A stretch of DNA of 64,000 nucleotides from JAGWRI01 sp963728785 (GTDB taxonomy: Bacteria; Gemmatimonadota; Gemmatimonadetes; Gemmatimonadales; Gemmatimonadaceae): positions 372,001 through 436,000 of the forward strand of contig CAVSKV010000002.1 in NCBI GenBank assembly GCA_963728785.1, in the 5' to 3' direction. The position numbers and the translations under genes are program-made. Below the pieces are notes generated by a model. That model was given only the letters and a program-made list of their open reading frames with translations. It searched no databases and had not been told where the DNA came from. Every line of letters starts with the position of its first letter. Position 1 is the stretch's first letter. Shown piece after piece: positions 10,001 to 18,180 of this stretch.

Positions 10001-10152
10001 CGGCCATCGCCACCGGGGTGGGTACGGACTCGCAGAAGCCGTTCGCCCTCGTCATCGTGGGCGGCCTGTTCTCGCGGCTGCTGATCAGCGTTTTCCTAAT
10101 GCCGGTGCTTTATGAGATGGCCGCACGGCCGGGAGACGCGCTCAAGGTGTGA
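7021..10152 (+). CDS. czcA: Heavy-metal efflux RND pump, CzcA family
   Basis: Inner-membrane proton/metal antiporter of 1043 residues, the normal RND length, with two sets of six transmembrane segments separated by large periplasmic loops. The TM4 signature reads DFGILVDGAVVMVEN (about residue 411 on), the DFG-x3-DGA-x3-VEN pattern that in the HME-RND classification goes with the CzcA-type (Zn/Co/Cd) pumps rather than the Cu/Ag pumps. Substrate assignment is therefore inferred. The GTG start overlaps the adaptor stop (GTGA). A strong hairpin follows the stop codon. Confidence 0.93.
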   Translation: MTNPTLPPAMAAGAAPPSRINRVVRAALGQPFLVIIFGITLIALGVWTFTRLPVDAYPDLSPPMVEIITQWPGHASEEVERLVTVPIETDMNGVEDITVLRSISLYGLSDVIMSFRDNTDPYFARQRVFERIPDVTLPDGVSASVSPLFSPSGLVYRYVIDSPDRSTRELKILNDWVLAKAYKAVPGVADESGLGGETMEYHVDVDPTKLAGAGLAVSDVENALGNNNGNAGGGFYSEGGQFYYVRGLGRLETTDDIGNVVITVKNGVPVLIKDIATVEIGHAPRLGQFGFNNRDDAVEGVILMRTGEQAQTVLKRVEATTRQLNDSILPKDVKVHPFYDRSDLIHLTTRVVEDNLLRGIILVVVILIFFLYDVRAGLIVSVAIPGSLLFAFIVLDLRNIPANLLSIGAIDFGILVDGAVVMVENIFRRLAERNGTEYSIREVIAQAAAEVDRPIVYAIAVIVAGFLPIYVLSGPSGRLFEPMADTTIAALVGSVLITVLVLPPLCAWGLRKGVHARRNHAFEWIKDVYGHGLDWSLAHRGWVVGVSVALFAVAIAMTESIGAEFMPKLDEGALWVRATMPYTISFQESSKFAPQIRTILKSFPEVTDVADEHGRPDDGTDPTGFFNMEFYVGLKPYAEWTGPYHTKPQLIAAIDKKLQSFPGITFNYTQPAEDAVDEAETGLKSALDVKIFGDDLTTLEAKGREVEHVLQGVPGINQITLVQELGQPSLTVQIDRAKLARYGLGAGDVNNLIEAAVGGTAATQVVQGEQLFDLVVRLQPQYRSTPEQIGNILIATPDGSQIPLKEVATISVSNGASFIYREDSHRYIGVQFSVQGRDLAGAVNDARARVAQQVKFPEGYRPVWGGEFKEYTDSRAQLQIVLPITLVLIFLLLFFLYDNFKFPLITVVGVALSAPLGGLAALMLTGTPFSVSSGIGFLALFGVSVQTAVVFISYANELRLGGMGIVQATREAALLRLRPIMMTALVAAFGLLPAAIATGVGTDSQKPFALVIVGGLFSRLLISVFLMPVLYEMAARPGDALKV

Positions 10153-10157
10153 CGCCC

Positions 10158-10196
10158 CGTCCCCAGCCGGCGGCGCACGGCCGCCGGCTGGGGACG
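10158..10196 (+). terminator. Perfect 16-bp hairpin after the efflux operon
   Basis: A 16-bp perfect inverted repeat (10158-10173 with 10181-10196) with a 7-nt loop begins 6 bp after the czcA stop. No long T tract follows, so it may be a Rho-independent-like terminator of the GC-only kind or an RNA 3'-end stabiliser. It separates the efflux operon from maeB. Confidence 0.7.
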
Positions 10197-10270
10197 ATGG
10201 CCGCCTCTTCGGTGTTTTGCCGGTCATGGTGCCGGGCGCCCTGCGCGGGCGCTAACTTTGTGGCCTCACC

Positions 10271-12583
10271 ATGACCAAACGCGACGACGCTCTCGAGTAC
10301 CATCGGCAGGGACGGCCCGGAAAGATCGCCGTCGTCCCCACAAAGCCGCTGACGAACCAGCACGACCTCGCGCTCGCGTATTCGCCCGGCGTGGCGGAAC
10401 CGTGCCTCGAGATCCAGGAATCGCCCGAGAAGGCGTACGAATACACCGCCAAGGGCAACCTCGTGGCCGTGGTCACCAACGGCACGGCCGTGCTCGGGCT
10501 CGGCAACATCGGGGCGCTGGCAGGCAAGCCGGTCATGGAGGGCAAGGGCAACCTGTTCAAGACGTTCGCGGACATCGACGTGTTCGATCTCGAAGTGGGA
10601 TCGGAGAACCCTGATGACGTGATCCGGTTCTGCCAGCTGCTCGAGCCCACGGTGGGAGGCATCAACCTGGAAGACATTCGCGCTCCCGACTGCTTCTACA
10701 TCGAGGAGACGCTGCGCAAGACGATGTCCATCCCGGTGTTCCACGACGACCAGCACGGAACGGCCATCATCTCCGGCGCGGCGCTGCTCAACGCGCTCGA
10801 GATCCTGGACAAGGACATCGCCAAGGTGCGCGTCGTGTTCTCGGGCGCCGGCGCGGCCGCGATCAGCACGGCCGAGCACTACGTACGGCTGGGCGTGAAG
10901 CGCGAGCACATCCTGATGTGCGACCGCAAGGGCGTGATCCACGCCGGGCGTGCCGCTTCGGAAATGGATCCGTACAAGGCCCGCTTTGCCGCCAAGACCG
11001 ACCGGCGCACGCTGGCCGAAGCGCTGCGCGGCGCCGACGTATTCGTGGGCCTCTCCATCGCCGGTGCGGTGACCCCGGAGATGATCGCCGCCATGGCGCC
11101 GCGGCCGATCGTGTTCGCCCTGGCCAATCCGGTGCCGGAGATCCTGCCCGAAGAGGTGCGCTCGGTGCGCGACGACGCGATCATCGCCACCGGCCGCAGC
11201 GACTATCCCAATCAGGTGAACAACGTCCTCGGCTTTCCTTTCATCTTCCGCGGCGCGCTCGACGTGCGAGCTACGGAGATCAACGAGGACATGAAGATGG
11301 CGGCCACGCGCGCCCTGGCGTCGCTGGCCAAGCAGGACGTGCCCGACAACGTGGCCGCGCTGTACGGGCTGCGCGACGTGAAGTTCGGTCCCGACTATCT
11401 GATCCCGTTCCCCTTCGACCACCGCGCGCTGCTTTGGGTGGCGCCAGCCGTGGCGTGGGCCGCCGTGGCGAGCGGCGTGGCCAAGGAATTCGTGGAGCTG
11501 GACCTCTACCGCGAGCAGCTCGAGGAGCGGCTGGGCCGCGCCCAGGGCATCATGCGCGGGCTCATCAACCGCGCCATCCAGGACCCCAAGCGGGTGGTGT
11601 TCCCGGAAGGCGAGGAGCCCAAGATCATGCGCGCCGCGGCCCAGCTCGTGGACGACGGCATCGCCGAGCCCGTGCTGCTCGGCAACCGGGGCGTGATCGA
11701 GGAGACGGCGGCGCGCATTGGCGTCTCGCTCGCCGAGGTCGTAATCGAGGACCCGGGCACGTCGCAGCGGCGCGAAGCGTACGCGCACTTCCTGTGGCAG
11801 CGCCGCCAGCGCAAGGGATTGTCCCTCGACGAGGCCAGGCGCCGGCTGCTCAATTCCAACTATTTTGGTTCTTGTATGGTGGCGCTGGGCGACGCCGACG
11901 CGCTGGTGTCGGGCGTGAACCTGCACTACCCCGAAACCATCCGGCCGGCGCTGCAAGTCATCGGCGCCCACCCCAAGGCGGGCATCGTGAGCGGCATGTA
12001 CATGCTCGTGTTCGCCAAACACGTCATTTTCTGCGCCGACACCACGGTCACCCTCGACCCCACGGCCGAGCAGCTGGCCCAGATCGGCTACGCCGCCAGC
12101 CGCATCACCCGCACCCTGGGCATCGTGCCGCGCATCGCCATGCTGTCGTACTCCAACTTCGGGTCGGTGCGAAGCCCCGACGCCGAGAAGATGGCGCGGG
12201 CGGCGCAGTTGCTCCGCGAACGCGACCCGTCGCTCATGGTGGACGGCGACATGCAGGCCGACACGGCGCTCGACATGCAGATCATCGAGCGCGACTACCC
12301 GTTCAGCCAGCTCACCGAATCGGCCAACGTGTTCATCTTCCCCAACCTGAGCGCGGGAAACATCGCGTACAAGCTGCTCATCCATTTGGGTGGCGCCACC
12401 GCCATCGGCCCGATTCTGGTGGGCATGCGGCGGCCGGTGCACGTGCTCGAGCGCGGGGCCGAGGTCCAGGACATCGTCAACGTGGCCGCCGTGGCCGTCG
12501 TCGACGCGCAGGAGCGTTCGCGCTCCGGCACTCCGAACCGCATGGTGTCCGAGCCAATCCCGACCGAATTCTCGAGGTTATAG
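10271..12583 (+). CDS. maeB: NADP-dependent malic enzyme with phosphotransacetylase-like domain (MaeB type)
   Basis: Converts malate to pyruvate and CO2 with reduction of NAD(P). The 770-residue length and order match MaeB: N-terminal malic domain (about 15-150, with AYSPGVAEPCLEI), NAD-binding malic domain (about 160-400, with VVFSGAGAAAISTAEHY and VFALANPVPEILPEE), and a C-terminal phosphate acetyl/butyryltransferase-like domain (about 430-760, with VFPEGEEPKIMRAA, SYSNFGSVRSPDAEKM and VDGDMQADTALD). In characterised MaeB proteins the last domain is regulatory, binding acetyl-CoA. pckA begins 1 bp after the TAG stop, so the two genes at the C3/C4 node are probably cotranscribed. Confidence 0.93.
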   Translation: MTKRDDALEYHRQGRPGKIAVVPTKPLTNQHDLALAYSPGVAEPCLEIQESPEKAYEYTAKGNLVAVVTNGTAVLGLGNIGALAGKPVMEGKGNLFKTFADIDVFDLEVGSENPDDVIRFCQLLEPTVGGINLEDIRAPDCFYIEETLRKTMSIPVFHDDQHGTAIISGAALLNALEILDKDIAKVRVVFSGAGAAAISTAEHYVRLGVKREHILMCDRKGVIHAGRAASEMDPYKARFAAKTDRRTLAEALRGADVFVGLSIAGAVTPEMIAAMAPRPIVFALANPVPEILPEEVRSVRDDAIIATGRSDYPNQVNNVLGFPFIFRGALDVRATEINEDMKMAATRALASLAKQDVPDNVAALYGLRDVKFGPDYLIPFPFDHRALLWVAPAVAWAAVASGVAKEFVELDLYREQLEERLGRAQGIMRGLINRAIQDPKRVVFPEGEEPKIMRAAAQLVDDGIAEPVLLGNRGVIEETAARIGVSLAEVVIEDPGTSQRREAYAHFLWQRRQRKGLSLDEARRRLLNSNYFGSCMVALGDADALVSGVNLHYPETIRPALQVIGAHPKAGIVSGMYMLVFAKHVIFCADTTVTLDPTAEQLAQIGYAASRITRTLGIVPRIAMLSYSNFGSVRSPDAEKMARAAQLLRERDPSLMVDGDMQADTALDMQIIERDYPFSQLTESANVFIFPNLSAGNIAYKLLIHLGGATAIGPILVGMRRPVHVLERGAEVQDIVNVAAVAVVDAQERSRSGTPNRMVSEPIPTEFSRL

Positions 12584-12584
12584 C

Positions 12585-14192
<1,608 letters not shown>

Positions 14193-14215
14193 CCTCAACC
14201 CGAACCAGCGTGGGC

Positions 14216-14275
14216 AAGTACAGCGCCAACGAGTACGGCGCCAGCGATTACAGCGCTGGCAAGTACGCCGCGGGC
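14216..14275 (+). repeat. Four imperfect 15-bp tandem units after pckA
   Basis: Four adjacent 15-bp units occupy 14216-14230, 14231-14245, 14246-14260 and 14261-14275, each with a TAC near the start and a GCGCC-like core. Read in the one open frame they encode a pentapeptide pattern (K/E/D)-Y-(S/G/A)-A-(N/S/G), ending in Gln and TGA at 14281. A GTG at 14210 could open a 23-codon ORF, but no ribosome-binding site supports it. The 299 bp from pckA to the HD gene hold no other recognisable gene. Confidence 0.7.
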
Positions 14276-14402
14276 CAGTGAAACGCGAGGCCGAAACTAC
14301 GGAGAATTCGGAAGGGTGCAAACGGCCAATGGATCAACCCCGTTCGCCGTTCGTGGGGCCGAAGGCCGCCATCCGACCGCCCGTCGCACCGGCTGCGCGC
14401 AG

Positions 14403-14462
14403 TTGCTGCCGGCGCCGGTTCTGTCGGCGCCGTTGTTGTTGGCGTTCTTGTTGTTGGCGCCG
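14403..14462 (-). repeat. Four imperfect 15-bp tandem units upstream of the HD gene (inverted relative to the first array)
   Basis: Units 14403-14417, 14418-14432, 14433-14447 and 14448-14462 are 15 bp each with a GGCGCC core. On the minus strand they read as Asn/Lys/Ala/Gly-rich codons. Period and core match the array at 14216-14275 in inverted orientation. The last unit could supply a -35 box (TTGGCG, 14454-14459) for a weak promoter with TGTATC 17 bp downstream. That promoter would start transcription almost at the ATG of the HD gene; this is speculative. Confidence 0.65.
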
Positions 14463-14491
14463 TTTTGCCCCTTCGCTGTATCTTGATTCCC

Positions 14492-15790
14492 ATGTTCTAT
14501 CTCCGCGATCCCCTCTGGAACACCATCCCGGTCGATCCGGTCGCCCGGTCGCTGATCGACACGCCGGCGTTCCAGCGGCTGCGCAACGTGCGACAACTGG
14601 GACTCGCGTATCTCGTGTATCCGGGGGCCACGCACACCCGGTTCGAGCACGCCCTCGGCGCCTACCACCTCGCGCGTCGCGCCCTCTCCCTGCTCGATGA
14701 GAGCGGCGTGCTCGACAATGCGCTGCGCGCCGAATCGGGCATCGTGCGCGCCGCGGCGCTGCTCCACGACATCGGCCACTACCCCTTCTCGCACGCCCTC
14801 GAGGAGATCGGCGCCTTCCATCACGAAGAAGTAGCGCGCCCCCTCGTCACCACCGGCGAGATCGCGCGGTTGCTCACCGAAGCCTACGGCGATGGCGCCC
14901 CGGGGCGCGTCATCGCCCTCATCCGCGGCGAGAGCCACAGCACCCTCCAGGGTCTGATTTCGGGATCGCTGGACCTCGACAAGATCGAATACCTGCGCCG
15001 CGACGCATTCATGTGCGGCGTCGCCTACGGCGAGATCGACCCCGAGCGCCTGCTCAACACGCTCACCATCGTCGTCGACCCCGAAACCGGCCAGCGCCGC
15101 CTCGGCATCGTGGAAAAGGGACTCGCCGCGCTGGAATCGCTGCTGTTCGCCAAGTACCAGATGTACCGCAACGTGTACTGGCATCACGCGGCGCGGAGCG
15201 CCACGGTCATGTACAAGCGTCTCGTGTCCGACGCGCTGGACGCCGGCTCCCTCGACGCCGGGTCCCTCGCCGGGTTCACCGACGAGGCCCTGCTCGCCCG
15301 ACTGGAGCGCGACCACCCCTCGCCGTTGCTCGACGGGCTGCGCACGCGCCGCTTGCACAAGCGGTCATTCGAGTGCCCCGCGGCCCAGCTGTCGGGTGAC
15401 GAGTGCGAGTGGATTGCCGAAGACCGCGCCCTGGTGGCGGGCGTCCAGCAGGCGCTGGAACGGGAGCTGGGCCTCGCGCCCGGCCAGCTGCTGCTGGACT
15501 ACCCGGCCAAGACGCAGATGCTTGGACTCGACATGCCCGTGCTACGACGCGACGGAAGTGTCGTGCGCCTCCGCGCCGGCGGTCTCCGCGGCGCCATCGA
15601 CCTGCCCGAGTTGTCGGAGGAGCTGTACCGCTCGGCACGCTGGCTGCGGGTGTTCACGGCCAACCGCACGAAGATCGCGCCGGAACCGCTGTTGGGACTG
15701 CTGCGCAAGCCGGCGGCGGAAGTGCGGCAGATGGTCGAGCAGGGCGGGCCGGTGCTTTCGCCGTCGGACAGTCAGAGAGTCAGAGAGTAG
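14492..15790 (+). CDS. HD-domain phosphohydrolase (dNTPase-like / SAMHD1-related)
   Basis: A 432-residue metal-dependent phosphohydrolase. The HD superfamily ligands are visible: RFEHALGAYHLA (first His), AALLHDIGHYPFSHALE (His-Asp pair), and SLDLDKIEYLRRD (final Asp). The N-terminal DPLWNTIPVDP and RNVRQLGLAYLVYPGATHTRFEH segment is typical of the COG1078 family, related to dGTPases. The actual substrate is not evident. The ATG at 14492 is preferred over one at 14465 because it starts directly at the conserved MFYLRDPLW. The last codons (SDSQRVRE) are made of the 8-bp repeats described below, so the C-terminus has been altered by repeat invasion. Confidence 0.88.
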   Translation: MFYLRDPLWNTIPVDPVARSLIDTPAFQRLRNVRQLGLAYLVYPGATHTRFEHALGAYHLARRALSLLDESGVLDNALRAESGIVRAAALLHDIGHYPFSHALEEIGAFHHEEVARPLVTTGEIARLLTEAYGDGAPGRVIALIRGESHSTLQGLISGSLDLDKIEYLRRDAFMCGVAYGEIDPERLLNTLTIVVDPETGQRRLGIVEKGLAALESLLFAKYQMYRNVYWHHAARSATVMYKRLVSDALDAGSLDAGSLAGFTDEALLARLERDHPSPLLDGLRTRRLHKRSFECPAAQLSGDECEWIAEDRALVAGVQQALERELGLAPGQLLLDYPAKTQMLGLDMPVLRRDGSVVRLRAGGLRGAIDLPELSEELYRSARWLRVFTANRTKIAPEPLLGLLRKPAAEVRQMVEQGGPVLSPSDSQRVRE

Positions 15791-15868
15791 GGGGCAAACG
15801 GCGTTCCGCACTTATCTGTCCAACTGCCCGACTGCCCGACTGTCCGACTGTCAGACTCTCAGACTGCC
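15763..15868. repeat. 8-bp tandem repeat array between convergent genes, forming an inverted pair
   Basis: Units related to ACTGTCCG are repeated at about 15816-15868, and a shorter run in the opposite sense lies at 15763-15789. An exact 11-bp complementary pair (15763-15773 with 15838-15848) could form a stem with a 64-nt loop between the ends of the HD gene and the minus-strand gene cluster. It overlaps the last codons of both flanking ORFs. It may act as a bidirectional terminator, but no T tract is present. Confidence 0.65.
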
Positions 15869-16036
15869 CTTCTCCCTGCCCCGCGCCTCCGCCAGCTTTC
15901 GCGCAATCCCGCGGTAGAACGCAGCGTCGTCGGATTTCCCGTCCGTTTCCAACGACATCGCGGCGAGTTCGAGCGCGTACAGGAGATTACCCAGGTACAG
16001 CTCCGCCACCGCCCCCACCGTCTCCCCATCAGCCAC
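15851..16036 (-). CDS. Small hypothetical protein coupled to PP2C
   Basis: A 61-residue protein starting at GTG (16036), which overlaps the end of the PP2C gene by 8 bp. The core (AELYLGNLLYALELAAMSLETDGKSDDAAF then YRGIARKLAEARG) is predicted helical and reads like a real protein; I recognise no family. The last residues derive from the 8-bp repeats. Its position at the end of the FHA-PP2C transcript suggests a link with the same signalling pathway, but this is inference. Confidence 0.5.
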   Translation of the reverse strand: MADGETVGAVAELYLGNLLYALELAAMSLETDGKSDDAAFYRGIARKLAEARGREKGSLRV

Positions 16037-16832
16037 GCCGCGGCCTCATCGCTGCGATTTCCGCGGTCGTGGCCTCTTCGAGCCCGGCCGCGTCACCCGG
16101 CTCCACCTGCACGATGATCGCCGTGATATTGTCGAGCCCACCGCGGCCGTTGGCTTCGGCGATCAGCGCGTGCGCCTTCCGCTCCGGCGCCGCGCGCGCC
16201 ATGAGCAGTTGCTGGAGCCGCCGGTCATCCACCATGCCCGTAAGCCCGTCGCTCGCCACCAGAAACAGGTCGCCGGCCTGCACTTCGCCCGAGTACACGT
16301 CGGGTTCCACGTCCGGACTCGCTCCCACGCACCGCGTGATGACGTTGCTGTAGGGATGGTACCGCGCCTGCTCGGGGGTCAGGTTGCCCAGGTCCACCTG
16401 CTCCTGCACGTACGAGTGGTCCTTCGTGAGTTGGGACAGGGCGCCGTCGCGCAGCAGGTAGACGCGCGAGTCGCCCACCTGGCCGATCATGTACCGCGTA
16501 CCCGACACGAGAAGCACCGACGCCGTGGTCCCCATGCCTTGCTTGTCCACCTCGGTGATCGTGCGGTCGTGGATGGAGCGGTTGGCGTGCCTGAGCGCGT
16601 TGCCGATTCGCTGCGCCGCGTCGTGGGCATGCAAGTCCTGCACCGCACTCAGTTCCCGCAGCACGATCTGCACCGCCATTTCGCTCGCCACCTCGCCGGC
16701 GGCGTGTCCGCCCATGCCGTCGGCGACCATGAACAAGCCCCGCGTCTCGCTCAAGTCGACCGCGAAATTGTCCTCGTTGCCGGACCGGATCATGCCGACG
16801 TCCGTGCGCGCGGCGTGCAACAGCCTGACCAT
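16029..16832 (-). CDS. PP2C-type protein phosphatase (Stp/PrpC-like)
   Basis: Serine/threonine phosphatase of the PPM family, 267 residues, dependent on two Mn/Mg ions. The motifs appear in order: RSGNEDNFAVD, FMVADGMGGHAAGEVAS (metal-binding DGMGG), GDSRVYLLRDG, LTKDHS, LVASDGLTGMVDD and DNITAIIVQV. All catalytic Asp residues are kept. The ATG (16832) overlaps the stop of the FHA gene by one base (TGATG). It probably reverses phosphorylation by Hanks-type kinases such as the one at 41.3-43.8 kb, with the neighbouring FHA protein as a phosphothreonine reader. Confidence 0.92.
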   Translation of the reverse strand: MVRLLHAARTDVGMIRSGNEDNFAVDLSETRGLFMVADGMGGHAAGEVASEMAVQIVLRELSAVQDLHAHDAAQRIGNALRHANRSIHDRTITEVDKQGMGTTASVLLVSGTRYMIGQVGDSRVYLLRDGALSQLTKDHSYVQEQVDLGNLTPEQARYHPYSNVITRCVGASPDVEPDVYSGEVQAGDLFLVASDGLTGMVDDRRLQQLLMARAAPERKAHALIAEANGRGGLDNITAIIVQVEPGDAAGLEEATTAEIAAMRPRRG

Positions 16833-18097
16833 CAACCGTTCGTCACGAAGAAGATGACGCCCGCAACCACGGCGAGCGCCCCGACGATCCAGACCCAGCG
16901 GGGGATCCCCCGCCACTTCTTCGCGCCCCGTGTGCGCCCCGCGTCGGAGCCGGCCCCCGACACCTGTCGCGCGCCCGCAACGGCCATGGTGGGTTGCTCG
17001 GCGGGGCGGAACCGTACCCGCACGCCTCCGAACCGGACGTCGGGCGTGCCCTCCAGGCGCCGCTCACCCGATATGCGCACCCCGCCCACGAACGTGCCAT
17101 TCGCCGACCCGGCGTCCACCACGTACCAGCCGTCGTCCCGCAGCTGCAGCCGGGCATGGGGCTCACTCACGCTCTCGTCGTCCAGCGCCACCTCGTTGTA
17201 CTCCCCGCGCCCCACGTGGGCCACGGCGTCGCGCAAGTCGATGCGCTGCCCCTTGTTCGGGCCCTCCTTGAGAATCTCCAGCGTGGCCAGCACGGGCCGC
17301 GTGTCGGATTCCGCCGCCCCGGCAGCCACCGGCTCTTGCGTCTGCGAGGGCAGCGTCGCCGGCTCCTGTGAGAGCGGCTCCGTCGTGGGCCGGGCCGGCG
17401 GATGAACAGCCGGTGCCGTCGGCGGCGTCTGGGCCTGGGCCGGCCACGCGATGTCGGAGTAGAACCGGAACTCGGCCGTGCCGATCCGAATCACGTCGGC
17501 GAGCGATAGCACTGTGGCGTCCTCGACGCGTCTGCCGTTCACGAGCACGCCGTTCGTGCTGTGGTCGGTGATCACGAAGCCTCCCGCGCCCAACGCGATG
17601 CTCGCGTGGTGCCGTGAAACGACGTTCTGCGCCACCACGACGTCATTGCCCGGGTCGCGCCCCAGATGCAGCCCAATGTCGGGGATCGCGTATTCCTGGC
17701 CGTCGGCCAGCGAAACGAGCCGACCGCGGGCGGTCGAGGTCGACGGGGTCCCGCCACCAGACTCGGCGGCGGCAGTTGTCCACGGGTCCGAAATGGCTCG
17801 AGTCTCCGCAGTCGACTCGTCGTCAAAGAAGCGCAGTTCCACCCCGCCCACCTCGATCCTGTCGCCGTCGACCAGCGGGACGGGCTCCGCGCCCGGCGCG
17901 AACCCGTTCACCGTCAACACGCTGCGCTCGTCGGCCCGGCGGATCACGGCCCGGTTGTCGGCGCCCAAATAGACCACGGCCTGCACACCCAACGACGCGT
18001 CGCCGCCCACTCGCAGGTCCGCGCCGGGGCCGGAGCCCACGCGCGTCTGTCCGCGTTGCAGCGAATACTGCTGATCGTTGACGTGGATGACCGGCAT
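16832..18097 (-). CDS. Multi-FHA-domain protein with C-terminal membrane anchor
   Basis: A 421-residue protein. Two clear FHA domains are visible: one at about 125-215 (LHLGRDPGNDVVVAQNVVSRHHASI ... STNGVLVNGRRV) and one at about 270-360 (AHVGRGEYNEVALDDESVSEPHARL ... SANGTFVGGVRI). The first 75 residues resemble a third, diverged FHA. A Pro/Thr-rich linker joins the first two. The C-terminus is a single transmembrane helix (WVWIVGALAVVAGVIFFVTNG), placing the domains in the cytoplasm at the membrane. FHA domains bind phosphothreonine, so this is a likely partner of Ser/Thr kinase signalling. Start ATG at 18097 is chosen because the fold begins there. Confidence 0.88.
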   Translation of the reverse strand: MPVIHVNDQQYSLQRGQTRVGSGPGADLRVGGDASLGVQAVVYLGADNRAVIRRADERSVLTVNGFAPGAEPVPLVDGDRIEVGGVELRFFDDESTAETRAISDPWTTAAAESGGGTPSTSTARGRLVSLADGQEYAIPDIGLHLGRDPGNDVVVAQNVVSRHHASIALGAGGFVITDHSTNGVLVNGRRVEDATVLSLADVIRIGTAEFRFYSDIAWPAQAQTPPTAPAVHPPARPTTEPLSQEPATLPSQTQEPVAAGAAESDTRPVLATLEILKEGPNKGQRIDLRDAVAHVGRGEYNEVALDDESVSEPHARLQLRDDGWYVVDAGSANGTFVGGVRISGERRLEGTPDVRFGGVRVRFRPAEQPTMAVAGARQVSGAGSDAGRTRGAKKWRGIPRWVWIVGALAVVAGVIFFVTNG

Positions 18098-18180
18098 GAA
18101 TGCTCGGCTCGACGGTCGGGAGAGGCGGAATGCGGCGCGCCGCGTGGACACGCCGCCCGGAATGCGATGTTCGGAAGAAC

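Noticed and set aside
10142..12442. Long minus-strand frame inside maeB
   Set aside because: His/Arg/Gly-rich antisense shadow of a conserved gene.
14297..15358. Minus-strand frame over the repeat and HD gene
   Set aside because: Antisense to the HD gene; its end is low-complexity repeat translation.
15816..15868. Possible CRISPR array
   Set aside because: Period is 8 bp with no spacers; a simple tandem repeat.
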